64,000 bases of DNA from Anaeramoeba flamelloides (GCA_027625915.1 JANTQA010000070.1:14941545-15005544); one strand, 5' to 3'; shown: positions 36,444 through 48,597, numbered from the stretch's first letter. The notes: generated by a model from the sequence alone, not told the origin. Made by a program: numbers and translations.

Positions 36444-36546
36444 AAATGAAGAGAAATCGAAGAAATCGAAGAAATAGAAGAAATAGAAGAAATCGAAGAA
36501 ATCGAAGAAATCGAAGAAATCGAAGAAATCGAAGAAATCGAAGAAA
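36444..36546. repeat. 9-bp minisatellite (GAAATCGAA)n
   Basis: About eleven units of GAAATCGAA with two GAAATAGAA variants. Either strand is open through it (Arg-Asn-Arg or Ile-Ser-Ser repeats) only because the unit is a multiple of three. Confidence 0.95.
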
Positions 36547-36549
36547 CCC

Positions 36550-38209
36550 ACATTACAGCATTGAATTTTGATAAAGGAAACCAGTAATAAAAAAAAGTTA
36601 AAGTTTTAGGTAATGTAATAATCAAATATAGGTTAATAAATATAAAGAGATATATTTATATATATATAAATATAGTTATAATATAATAAACTCCAATTCA
36701 AAATTTTTAACATCGCAGAAACACCAAAATTCAAATTTGGAAAATAAATTCTGATGAAATAATTTAAATGTGAAATGCTAAATTCGAAACCCTAACTAAC
36801 TGCAATGTTTACAATTATTTATCCATTTCATCTTCCACAAAACAAAAAAATAATTAATTATTTAACCAAATAAAAAAAAAGGATGTGTTAAAAATTTTGG
36901 AGAGAACAGAACAAAAAAAATGTATTAGTAAATTTGTTGAAATTTCACGAAGAAATATTGATCGATCAAAGAATTAGATACGATCAAATACTTTTATTTG
37001 GATCTTCTTCAAAGAATCACAGAAACTTAATTGTAACCTAAAAACAGTTATTCTAAAAATTTTGGGATCGAACGAAAACAACTACGTAAATGGAAAAAAG
37101 AAAGGAAAAACAAAGAATAAAAAAAAAAAAAAATGATAAAAATAATTGTTATAAATCAAAATCATTTCCAAATTGATTGAAAGTATTGAATTCTTCTGAG
37201 TATGGTATTGTTATCTGTGCTAAAAAATTTTGAATTTTAGTTTATATATATATATATATATAATTAAATTAGTGATAATTTTTGGTCATGACATAATAAT
37301 AATATAAAATGATTAGTTTTGTGAAATATTTGGAAAAATTATATTTTCAAAAAGATATTTGATTTTGAAAAAAACATTGGAATTGGATTATTCTTTTGTT
37401 TTTTTTTATTTCTTATTTTTGTTTTTTTATTTTTATTTGATTATTATTTTCAAATCTTCACATTTACCCAAGTTTTTCGGCTTTCTTCACGTACCTCATT
37501 TTCATCTTTCCTTAATAACAAAAAAAAAAAAAAAATAAATAAATCAAAATGTAATTTTCAGAAATTACTGAATATTTTTAATGAATTTGATATTAGTAAT
37601 AAAAGTTGTTTTATATCTTAAAATGACGCACCTTTAACCAAGGTGCTTTAGTTTCTACACTCCCAAACCACCTAACAGGGGGTTTATGTACCCCTTATAA
37701 TTATTATCTACCGACAATTAAAATTTTAACAAAATATCAATAATCAAATAAACTATTGATAGAAAAAAATAAAGAAAAAAAAACAAAAGTCGAATGAAAG
37801 AAAGATCAAATGAAAAAGTTGGCAAAATTAATTATATGAATATAAACACAAAATGATTATTAATTTTTCGGTTATGAATTCATTTATAGGTTTTTTTATT
37901 ATTAATTGGAAATTTTGGTTATTTAACATCTAAATAAACTCAATATTTTCCAAAATCTTGAAAATTTTCATTTTTTTCATGTTTTTGGAAAAAGAATCCA
38001 AAAAACAAATAAAATAGAATAAAAATGTAGTTTCGCTAATTAAACAGTCTACTGCAAAACGTAATTCATTTCAAAGACATAATATGTTGGACATAAAATT
38101 TGCATTTAAAAGTGAGGCAACTCAAAAAAAATCCGAAATTTTCGAGTTGTTAAAATATAGATAGACAAAACTCGGAAATTTTCATAATTTTCATAAATTT
38201 TCCATTTTT
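36550..38209. other. No recognised gene; two small hairpins near 37.63 kb
   Basis: GCACCTTTAACCAAGGTGC at 37627-37645 can fold, followed by a CCACCT/AGGGGG pair. (TA)n at 37242-37262. No coding pattern was seen. Confidence 0.45.
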
Positions 38210-38750
38210 TCCCTCACTAAAGTCACTTTTCTAATAGGGAAGAGGAGTTACAAAGGAAAAAAAATCAAGTAGTTACTTACTAATACCGAGATACTGAAAC
38301 AAGACAGTATGAGTAACTTGAAAATTAAAAGAAAATGCAATAGCAAAATTAATTAGGATAAAGTAAACAAACGAGATCAACGAGAAAGGAAATAGCAGCT
38401 TATAAACAACCACCCCTCAACTGACCATTCGTGATTGCTTACAACTAATAAACGTCAAAATTTAAAATAAAAGCATCGTGGTTGGGATTTTGAGTGTTCT
38501 TGATAAACCCGGCATTGGTGATTTTTTTTTATTGATTTTTTACCAATCGCCTCTTATTAAATAATATTTTTATTTTTGTTTTGTAATTTGATTTTTCTTT
38601 TCTTTATGTTTTTTTTTTAATTTTTCTTTTTAATTTTTCTTTTTGTTTTTTTCAACCAATAAAAAATGTGGAACTTGCCCGATTCCATAATACATTTTTT
38701 TTCTTACCATCTAAATTGCTAATTTTCCATTAGTAATCTAGGGTTGTCTA
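38210..38750. repeat. Dispersed ~500-bp repeat, copy 1 (partner at 61.48-62.26 kb)
   Basis: Shares long ordered blocks with 61480-62260: GTTACAAAG, GTTACTTACTAATACTGAG-like, CAACTGACCATTCGTGAT, AAAAGCATCGT and GAGTGTTCTTG, then a pyrimidine-rich end. This copy lacks the MITE that interrupts the partner. Confidence 0.85.
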
Positions 38751-39768
38751 GGTTATTTTTTATTTAAAAGAGTTGAAAAAAATCAAACTTATATTTTCCA
38801 AAATTCTTTCAAATAAAAAATAAACTAGACAACTGTAAGAGGATCTTTGATATCTCCCTTCAACCAATAAAAAAAAAAAAATAATTCATAAATTTTCAAC
38901 ATAATTTTTCAATCATGCACTTTCTCTACACAATCAGTTTATTAGAAAACCTAATTCATTCTAAAGTCAGAATACACTGGAAACATAATTTTCATTTGAA
39001 AAGTAAGACCAAAACAAAAGCAAAATTTTTGAGTTGTTTATATATATATATATAAGCTATTTCCAATAAATAAGGGAATTTTTTATTTCAATAATTATTT
39101 CTTAATATTAATCCAATTATACAAAATGTACGATAATAATATGTTTTTTAACATATCATACTTAATTTCTTGTATTTTGAGGTTTTATTAATGGGTTCTA
39201 AATATTTTTTTTTGAATTAAAATTATTTTGCAAAATTTTTAATTTTGAAAAAATAAAAGAGTCAAATTTTTCATTTCTTTATTTTTTCGAATTGTTCATT
39301 TTTTTCATTTTTACTTTGTTATTATTATTGTACAAAATTTAACAAAGTTCAGAAGAGATGTGATAAGAAATCAACCAAATATTCTTTTGATTCTAAACAA
39401 TTGAATTGACTTCGATGGTCTTTGGTGGAAAAACTGCTTAGAACAGTCGTACACTTCAATTAAAGAGGTGAGATAAACAAAAAAAAAAAAAAAAAAATAC
39501 AAAAAAAGTTGATGTGAAAAACAAAAAGTTAATGATCAAATGAAAATCAAAATATCTAAAGATCAAATCAAAAATATATTGAAGTATGATTTTACACATT
39601 ATCAAAAAAAAAATTGAAAAAAAGATCGAACTAAAGATTGTTAAATAGACATTACTTGTTTTTGGATATTTTTCCAAAAATTAGGGGTAATTTTTTTTTT
39701 TTTTATTTTTTATTCTTCGAACTTTAATCAATAAACACAAATTTTAATCAAGAGTTTTATTATTATTA
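38751..39768. other. No recognised gene
   Basis: A/T-rich. AAGCTATTTCCAATAAA at 39055-39071 resembles the termini of the tandem units at 56-57.5 kb, so a relic of that family may lie here. Confidence 0.4.
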
Positions 39769-39966
39769 CAGTCAGTTCCACTTTTAAGGCACAAACTTTC
39801 AACAACATTTAAGGCCCAAAAAAAATCCCAAATTAAGGCACAAAATTCAGATTCTAGTAAAATAAATTGTAAAAGAAAAAAAATTACAAATTTTGTGCCT
39901 TAATTTGAGATTATATTGTGTCTTAAATTTCGTTGAAAGTTTGTGCCTTAAAAGTGGAACTGACTG
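39769..39966. mobile_element. Short palindromic MITE, copy 7
   Basis: CAGTCAGTTCCAC start with matching GTGGAACTGACTG end, so the same substitution (TTC to TCC) sits in both arms. TA flanks at 39767-39768 and 39967-39968. Confidence 0.93.
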
Positions 39967-40379
39967 TATTATCAATTTGTCATTATCATAATGACTTTCA
40001 AAATAGTTCAAAATTTTCTTATATAAATATTAATTCAAAAAATTATTTATAACAAGTCAAATATAGAGTATCAAAGGATGTCAATTCATTTGGATATAGA
40101 AAAAGAAAAAAAAATTAAAAAAATGGAATGATTGAATGTAAAAATTCAGATTTAGAAGAGTTCTAATCGGAACTTATTCCACGTACCTACTCAACAAGTT
40201 CTTATTTCTAATAAGGGAATACCTTTCGATTTGAAGAGTTTTTTTCTTCTTTTTATAAAATTAAAAAAAAAATAACCTAAATCAAATCTAAGATTGGAAT
40301 TATTTAATCTGAAATAAATCTTAATAATAAAAAAATATTGATATTTAAAAACAGAGAAATTAAATCCAGAATTACTTAA

Positions 40380-40830
40380 ATACTAACCTAACCTTCAAGA
40401 TCTATCATTAACATTAACATTTACATTAACCTTAACATTAACATTCATCATTAACCATTAATCATTGATCATTAATCATTCAAGATCTATATAATTTCAT
40501 TAAGTAATCTATATATACATATAGTGTCAATATATGTTCCTCTTGAAAAATCCATTAATTTACCGAAACTAACCACTTCTGTGCCAAAGTTGTCACTTCT
40601 GTGCCACATGGTAGTTTCTTCAACAGCAAGGAAATGAAGGGTCTTTCATCAACAGTGAATGATTAGCAACACAATCAAGCAACAACAACAACACGACCTA
40701 TCAACAACAACATCCAACACAACAACAACAGATCCAAATCTACAACAACATATTTTCCTAATTTAATCTAATCCTAATCTAATCTAATCTAATCCAAAAA
40801 AACACAAAAACAATTCATGATCTATTAGAT
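40380..40830. other. C-over-G skewed stretch with CAACAA and ACATTA repeats
   Basis: Contains ACATTA/ACCTTA hexamers (40404-40450) and CAACAACAA-rich DNA (40676-40750). G is rare on this strand. It could encode Gln/Thr-rich protein, but no start or splice model is convincing. Confidence 0.5.
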
Positions 40831-41379
40831 CAAATATATCAATTAACAATAATTTAAACAATTTGATGTTAACTATAAGTATTGAATTTTCACATAAAAA
40901 AAATAATAATACTATTAATTGAAAAATAAATCGAACAAAATTTTCATTTATCTTTCCAAAATTAAATTATGATTTCAAAAATCCTTTGAATACAGAATTT
41001 TGATAGTCCCGATCCTCTAACCACGTTAAACACGTTATATGGTTGAAAAAAAATTCGATTTTCAAAGATTATTTCAAAGATTTTTTTTGGAACGATGAAT
41101 GAAAATTTTGCCCGATTTATTTTACAATTAACAGTAACACTCATATTCATAAAAAGATGATTTTAAAGAAATATTTAATTCTAATTTTCGATAATTTCAC
41201 AAAATGTGTTTTTATCTCATCATATATTAATGGTAAAGAAATTAATTAATTTTCAATTAACTGTTGAGAGAAAGATGTTTCACACAGAGAATAATAGTTT
41301 TCAAAACAATTTTGAATTGAGGACACATTAGTAAAATTGAAAATCAAATTCAATTGTTAACTAGGTGAATTTTAATGAA

Positions 41380-42010
41380 ATGCAGGTTTAAATGTGTTAC
41401 AAGTTCATTAATCCATGCGTGTGTGTAGAATACTTATTTGAACGGTGGATGAAAACTATAAGTAGATGATGCGATTTTAATGAGTAGCCAAGTTGTAGTA
41501 AAGTTTATCATTAATTTTGAAAATGGTGATTTTTGAACTTGTTTTAGATAATTAGAATTATTGTTTTGAAAGAAAGTAGAATTACATTAATGTTTATTTT
41601 AAGTAGGTAGGTATTGTTCTTTCCTTTAGTTTTATGACTAACATTATTAATTTAGAATTATTTTCAGTTAGTATTTATATTTATAATATTTTGTTGGGTT
41701 ATTATTTTTTTTAAGAATGTATGATCTTATTCTTTTAAATTTTTATTGTTGATAATATTGTGAGTTAGAGATTGTTATATGTATTGTTAATATGTGTGTT
41801 ATTGAGTTGATATATTTTGTATGTATTTTTTATATGTAGATGAAGTTCATTAGTTTGTTTATATGTTGTGTTTGTTTTGTGGTTATTGAATAATGTGATA
41901 TTTATTTGATTTTTTAATTTTATTATTAGGAGAGTTAATTTAATGTTTGTTTTTGTTAGTGTGTTTTTTGTTGTGTGTTGTTAATTGTTGGTTGGTTGAG
42001 TTATTTTTTG
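41380..42010. other. G-over-C skewed T/G-rich stretch
   Basis: TTGTTTTGTGG-, GTGTGTTG- and TTGGTTGGTTG-type DNA, with very few C. The strand skew is opposite to that at 40.4-40.8 kb. It ends at the double hairpin at 42016. No coding pattern was recognised. Confidence 0.5.
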
Positions 42011-42015
42011 TTTTG

Positions 42016-42060
42016 AAGGCCATCTAAAGATGGCCTTTCATTTCTACTAAAGTAGAAATG
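42016..42060. repeat. Two adjacent perfect hairpins
   Basis: 42016-42037 has 10-bp arms AAGGCCATCT/AGATGGCCTT. 42039-42060 has 10-bp arms CATTTCTACT/AGTAGAAATG. One base separates them, and both share the apex CTAAAG with a two-base loop. Confidence 0.85.
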
Positions 42061-42670
42061 AATTTATTAGATATGTTTACAAAATAAAATCAAATAATAT
42101 ACATTTACATTCTCTAACAAATGTTTTAAGGAGTAACCAGAACCTAAAAATGAATTTTTTTAGAATTAATCCACTGACTTGAAATAATTTTGAAATGATC
42201 TCAAAAAAAATAAACTTCAGGATTAGAGTTGATTTAGTGAAAAATTAATATACCTGAAAAAACTATAAATTGTGAAAAAAATAAAAATCTGGTTTTTCAA
42301 ATCCAAAAAAGATCCAAAATGAACGAGTTAGGAAAAGAAATTGTGTTAGGTTAATTTTTTGAAATTCCTCACCATTTATTGTTGATCGATCAAATGTGTG
42401 GATACCATCAACTCATAATATTTAATTTTTTCTATTCAACAAACGCTACATTAATCTACAATAAACAAAAATCTGGATTAAAAAAAAAATTTTCGAGATC
42501 TAAATGAAAAAGATTACTCTGCTTTAAATTTGTATTTTAAAACAATAAAAAAACAATAAATACAAAGAATGAATTTCATATTTTTGTAAAATGGAAATGA
42601 TTCCCAAATTGAATTTAAAATCTAGTATTATTATTCTTTCAACTGTATCCAAATTGTTAATATCTTGTTA
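42061..42670. other. No recognised gene
   Basis: A/T-rich sequence between the double hairpin and MITE copy 8. No supported feature. Confidence 0.45.
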
Positions 42671-42868
42671 CAGTCAGTTTCACTTTTAAGGCACAAACTT
42701 TCAACGAAATTTAAGGCACAAAAATAATCTCAAATTAAGGCATAAAATTCAAATTCTAGTAAAAATAAATTGTAAAAGAAAAAAATTACAAATTTTGTAC
42801 CTTAATTTGAGATTGCTTTGTGCCTTAAATTTCGTTGAAAGTTTGTACCTTAAAAGTGGAACTGACTC
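42671..42868. mobile_element. Short palindromic MITE, copy 8
   Basis: CAGTCAGTTTCAC start, end GTGGAACTGACTC. Left TA at 42669-42670 and right TA at 42869-42870. Slightly diverged arms. Confidence 0.92.
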
Positions 42869-43290
42869 TATATTATATGTGAAAAAAAAAAATTAACTTT
42901 TTAAATCGGTCATTGTTTAAAATCGGGGGTGTATATTAACAAAAGAAAAGTTCTAGCAAAAAAATATTCACAGAATCATATTCAAATTAAATGATCCAAC
43001 AACTTACACAAATTTCAAATAGTCAAAATTATTAGAGTTTATGATCAATGTTTGTTTTTAACGCTTAAAAAATGTAAATAATTTTTTTTTATTTTATTCA
43101 TTTTTAAAAAGAATAATTTAAAATCATTCTTTATTTTCTTATATTTTATCTTGGAAATTTTCTTCTTCTTTGATCCTTTTTACTTTACTATTAATTCTCT
43201 TTTGACTTGATTTTTATTGATCTTCACTTTCCATTTCCATTTTTTCTTGTTTTACAGTTTTTTTAAATTGTATCTTCTCTCTAACTAAAA

Positions 43291-43528
43291 ATGTCATCAA
43301 TTTCAAATAAAGAAACACCATCGTCGTCGTCTTCGTCATCATCATCATCATCTTTGTCGTCGTCGTCGTCTTCGTCTTCTTCTTCAAGTTCAATTTTAAA
43401 AAAAAAAAAAGGAAAATGCAAAAGAAAAGATCTTGAAAAAAAAAAGAAAAACAAAAGATAAAGGAAAAAAGAGAAAGTTAAGGAAAGATCTCGAAAAAGA
43501 AAATGATTTAAAAACCTACCAAACAAAA

Positions 43529-43560
<32 letters not shown>

Positions 43561-45843
43561 AATATTGAAATTGAAATATTAAAATTATAATTACAAATCA
43601 AACAAGAAAAAACTAAAAAAATAAAAATAAAAGAAGAAAGACATATAAAACAAAAAGAATAAAATATGAAAAGAAATTGTACTACCAAAATCTTCATAGT
43701 AAAAGTATTATTGTTAGTACAGACCGCTCTTTACAAGTAAATAACGAACAATGGTTTCTTAGTGTTCAAGATCTTTTAAATCCTAACAGTTCACAATTAT
43801 TCAAAAAAGCAGAAAAATTGTTTAATAAGCTACCAGAATTTGAATCTGGAAATGAAATAGTCAAAAATATTATTAAAAAATTTTCAAAAAACAAATACAA
43901 TAGCAACAGCAACAGCAATAGCAACAGCAGCAGCAACAACAACAACCACAATAATTCACCATTTATTTTGCTAGACACACAAAAAAACCCATATAAACTT
44001 CTTAAAGATAATGGCAAAACTTTTTCATCTGATATTTTGATCTTAAATAATAAAAAAAAAACAAATTATCAAGAATATCAAAAGTTGAGACAAGGTAAAT
44101 CCCAATGGTTAAATAAAAACCTGAATCTTTTTGATATTTTTGGGATCATTGAAGTTAAGAAACCAACTTTAAAAAGTATGAAATGGATTACAAAAAATAA
44201 CATTGGTCAATTATTTAAATATGCATTTCTTATTTTTGAACAACAATTTATGTGTAAAGATACTTTTTTTTGTTTTTTAACAAATGGAATTAATGTTTTA
44301 GAATTTAAATTAACAAAAAAAACTACATTAAAATATTCAAATAATTCTTTATTGAAAATAAATAGGAAATTTTATGAAATAAAAAAATGGTATAATTTAA
44401 ATTTTTTTCATTATAATAATGACAACAACAACAACAATAATAATAATAAACAAGAAAAAGAAAAAGAAGTAAAACATAAAATTAAAAACAAGAAAAATGA
44501 AAAACAAAAAAATGACTGTAAAATGTTTTTGATTATTCAAGATCAAATAAATTATTAAATGAACAATTTTCTACAACTATTGTTGTTAAAAAAAAACTTG
44601 ATAAAACAAATTATAAGATTTCTAAATTTTTGGGAAAAGGCTCTTTTGGAACAGTATTTGAATTATCACGAGATCTAAAATCAAGCAAATATTCAAAAAA
44701 AGAAAAAGAAATTGGAAGTATTGTTATTCTAAAACAACCAAGAGTTTTAAAAAGTTTAGTTTATAATTCAATGAATCTATTTAAGAGAGTTATTAACAAT
44801 GAAATGAATATTTTGAAAATCTTTAAAGAGAATCAAATCTCAAAAAATGTTCCAGAACATATAATGTATAATAAAGATCAAATGTATTTAATCATGAAGC
44901 CTAAATGTAAAAGAATTTGTAATAATAATATTTTTAATTTAGATTTTTGGAAAAATTTTTTAATTGCTTTAAAGAAAATTCATAAAATTGGAATTATACA
45001 TCGAGATTTAAGAATATCAAATATAATGATTAATCCAGATGATACAAATCAACCTATTATTATTGATTGGGGATGCGCGTGGAGTACTTACAATAATAAT
45101 ACAGTCAGTTTCACTTTTAAGGCACAAACTTTCAACGAAATTTAAGGCACAAAAAAATCTCAAATTAAGGCACAAAATTTGGAATTTTTTTTTTTACATA
45201 TTATTTTACTAGAATTTGAATTTTGTGCCTTAATTTGAGATTTTTATTGTGCCTTAAATTTCGTTGAAAGTTTGTGCCTTAAAAGTGAAACTGACTGTAT
45301 CAACAACAAACACAATAATAAGAATAATTTTATTAATAATAATGAAAATATTATTGAAGCAACACAATTTAATTTTTGTACATTTTATCATGGTAACATC
45401 TGGAAAAATTCTAATAAAAACGGAAATTCTAAAAATCAAAATTATTTTCCTGAACATGATCTTGAAATAATAATCAATAATTTGATTTATTTTTATTTAA
45501 AAAATGATGAAGAATTTATAGATTTATTTAAATATAAAATTCAGAAAAATTATATATTTTCAGAAACTATTATATGGAAAGATGTATATAAAAAAATTGG
45601 ATCAAATGTTTTTATAGAAGAATCTATTAAAGAAGAAAATAATAATGACAATGACGAAGAAGAAAATGATGACGACGACGACTATGGAGACGACGACGAC
45701 TACTAAAAAATGATGATAATGAAATAGAAGAAATAAATAATTCTATTGAAAAAATTACATTAAAAAAGAAAAAATATTTTAATAGATCTTCAATTTGGTA
45801 TCAATGTTTTAATAATCTTATTCAATTTTTAAACCAAAAATAA
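43291..45843 (+). pseudogene. Gene D: PD-(D/E)XK nuclease plus protein kinase, CRN-like effector, split by a MITE
   Basis: The ATG at 43291 opens a poly-Ser head (about 36 residues), then a Lys-rich stretch with frame breaks in A-runs. The nuclease region has SSDILIL (Asp at 44031) and FGIIEVKKP (Glu at 44151), then FFCFLTNGINVLEFKL. The kinase follows: glycine loop LGKGSFGTVFEL (about 44631), VILKQP (probable ATP-binding Lys), catalytic loop IIHRDLRISNIM (about 44999) and IIDWGCAW (Asp at 45065). A MITE (45102-45297) then interrupts an Asn tract. The C-lobe resumes with NFCTFYHGNIWKN and HDLEIIINNLIYFYL, an acidic tail, and a stop at 45841-45843. Other frame changes lie in a T-run near 44525 and near 45700. 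All catalytic motifs precede the insertion. Nuclease plus HRDLRxSN kinase is the known Crinkler arrangement; host target and secretion are unknown. Confidence 0.8.
45102..45297. mobile_element. Short palindromic MITE, copy 9, inside gene D kinase
   Basis: Canonical termini with TA on both sides (45100-45101, 45298-45299). In the gene D frame it adds VSFTFKAQTFNEI and a stop. It is very close to the family consensus, so insertion looks recent. Confidence 0.95.
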
Positions 45844-46879
45844 ATAAAAAAAAAAATAAATAAATAAAAATATTTTGAGTAATCATTTTAGAGACATTTT
45901 CCAAAAATTTATCTATCTAAAAATCAAATAATTTATTTTATTATGTCTAGTTGATAATAATAGAAGAAAATCAAACACAAGAAATTAGAAAATAAAGTAA
46001 AAAAAAAAAAAAAAAAGAAAGAAAATAATTATATAATGAAATTAACATGAAAAACAATGAAATTAAGGAACTTCAAGTAGAATTAAAATTATAATAATCA
46101 ACAAATTAAATTGTAGAACTTCAAGAAAAAGTAAAAGAGATTCAGATTTGAAAAAAAAAAAGTCATATAAAATTTGGATATTCAGCAATTCCGTTTTTGT
46201 TGATAAAAAGGTGATATTTTTACTAATAGGCTATTTTTTCTACTAAAAGATTGATTTTGTGGAATTTATAATATTTTCCTGAAAAAATGACAAATTAGTT
46301 GAGAAAATCCAAATCCGTTAAAAAGTTCAAATCCGCGAACATCTCAAAAAATGTTGTAAAAAATAGAGTTTTTATAAAAATATATTTCTCTTATTATTAT
46401 TTTCTTTAATGAAATACACAAAAGTTAAATATAAAAACTAATAGATATAATACCATTATCTTATTTTATTAGAGTTTTAATATTATTTTAATGACTAAAT
46501 TGATTTTTCATGAAAATATCATCAATTACTAAACACTTCTAGTAAAATTTTTCTAAATTTTTTTTAGAAAAATTTAATCAAAAATAACAGTGGAAAATTG
46601 TATTTTTTACCACATTAAACACCCCCAAATCATGAATTTTATTTCTAAAAATTCAAAGTATAAATAATATAACACTTTTAATTTTTTTTTTGTTCTTTCT
46701 CATTTTAAAACAAATTAATTCTTGAAAACAAAATTGAGCATTAATCGTGAAGATCTTCAATTTACTTAAATTGAACAAATCTCAGGCTTTAAACAGAGAT
46801 CTCAAAGCAAAACATCTAAAATTACTCTCAAATTACTTTTTTTTTTTTTTTTTTTTTTATTGAAATTTCAAATTTTTGA
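45844..46879. other. No recognised gene
   Basis: A/T-rich with A-runs near 45998-46016. No supported coding frame. Confidence 0.5.
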
Positions 46880-47010
46880 ATTTTTCGATTTCTTTGATTA
46901 CTTCGATTTCTTCGATTGGATCGATTTCTAGGATTTCTAGGATTTCTTCGATTTCTTCGATTTCTAGGATTTCTAGGATTTCTTCGATTTCTTCGATTTC
47001 TAGGATTTTT
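46880..47010. repeat. 9-bp minisatellite (GATTTCTNN)n
   Basis: About thirteen units of GATTTCTTC and GATTTCTAG arranged in blocks, the same 9-base skeleton as at 36.4 and 24.0 kb. Confidence 0.93.
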
Positions 47011-47224
47011 ATTTTAACAAAAGAATAAGAAAAAAGAAATTTGTTTTTGTTTTTTTCCTTTTTTTTTCAAGAAATTAATTCAATAAAGACTTATTGGTTT
47101 CAAATGTTTTATTTTTATTAATAGTTCCAGGGTTTTGATATAGAGTATTGAGTAAAATAAGTTATTAAAGAATTTAATTTATTTTTTTTAAATTTTGGAT
47201 TGCCCCACTTTTTGGGATGGTGCT

Positions 47225-47258
<34 letters not shown>

Positions 47259-47259
<1 letters not shown>

Positions 47260-48597
47260 TGTAACACAAAAAAATTTTGTCAAAATTTGGATTAATTTTT
47301 ATTAAAATAGAAAATGTGGTTTTATTCAAATGAATTGATTTTCAAAATTTGACCTATGAAATTTTGATTTTATTAATTAATCATTTTATTTAAGTTATAC
47401 TTATTACAAAATTTCATTTACCAAAATGTTGAAAACAAAAAATCAGTCAATTGAGAGAAAAAATAGCAAATAGTTATTAAATTAAACGAAAGGTTTTCAA
47501 TTAAAAAAATTATGAAGAGATAATAACATCACAAAACAAAACAATAAGAAATTGGTGTAAACAATATGAACAAGGTTCATTACATAGAAAAAAAGGAAGT
47601 GATCTTAAAAGAAAAATTTATTTTAATTATTATGAAAAAGTTAAAAAATTAGAAAATATTTTGAAAGAAAATTTCAACAAAATATGTTTAGAAATTAAGA
47701 TCAATGATTAGGAAAAAAACAATTACAATTCAAATTATCTTCTGATACTATAAGAATATACCCAGAAGAAATCAATTGGAGACGGGTTAAACTAATTAAG
47801 ATTTCAAAGATTTCTGAGTAAAATACAAAGAAAATATTAGTGTATGGATTACAACATAATTATATTATAATTAGAAAAAAGGTTATTTTTTCAGATGAAT
47901 TGAAAATAGAGTTATTTCTAAATACTTCATAATTTTTAGAAAAAAAACCCCAGAAATACCAAAAAAGAAAAATCTTATCAAAATATTTCCATAATAGTTT
48001 GATGTGGTATTTCATTGTTTCTGTGATTTGTAAAAAATTTTAATTATTATTGTGAAAAAATGTTGATAAAAACTCTTGAAAATCTAAAAATGAATTTCTC
48101 AGGTTTATACCTCAATTCTTGAATAATAACAAAGATCCCTTTATTAATAAACATTATGTTAAACAAGAATTTGAATTCCTTCAAGAGAATGCACCAATTC
48201 ATATATCAAAATATACTATCAATTGGTTTAAAAATAACAATATCAATCTGACTGATTTCCCAATCCTCAATCACCCTGATCTAAATCCTATGGAGACAAT
48301 ATTGATAGAGTTAAAAGACTTTGTTCAAGAGACAACACCTACCAGATGAATTAATACTCGTAATTTTAAAATTTTTGAAAAAAATTTCCCCTTTTTAAAA
48401 TTTAAAAACAACATATCAAACACTCAAAAAAAAACATTGAAGATTATTATTGTTGCAATTGTGAATAAATTGGTTAAGACTTGAGAGTCATTTTAGATAA
48501 CTAAATAAAAAGAAATAAATAAACAGTTTTTAATCTTTATCTTTTTTTTTTCAAACTAATAACTTTTTGAGACAATTTTTTTTGTGGTGTAACACAT
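47259..48597 (+). mobile_element. Tc1/mariner relic, copy 3, about 1.34 kb
   Basis: Left end AGTGTAACACAAAAAAATTT and an imperfect inverted right end (GGTGTAACAC read outward near 48588). It follows a (TA)n tract. Inside lies a heavily decayed transposase. Confidence 0.75.
47490..48349 (+). pseudogene. Tc1/mariner transposase relic
   Basis: Pieces in order: a helix-turn-helix-like TIRNWCKQYEQGSLHRKKGS, VIFSDELKIELF (first Asp block), LQENAPIHISKY (second catalytic block, with Glu where Asp is expected) and NHPDLNPMETIL (Glu block), with 35 residues between the last two catalytic positions. Many stops and frame changes occur; it is clearly dead and from a different lineage than copies 1 and 2. 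Confidence 0.78.

Noticed and set aside
36332-36625. Ile-Ser-Ser or Arg-Asn-Arg repeat protein
   Set aside because: The 9-bp minisatellite is open in any frame; no start context or flanking domain supports a gene.
40384-40450. Telomere-like CTAACCTAACC and ACATTA repeats
   Set aside because: Too short and irregular for telomeric DNA; no terminal context.
43281-43697. Minus-strand frame with Asp-rich tail
   Set aside because: Antisense shadow of the poly-Ser and Lys-rich head of gene D.
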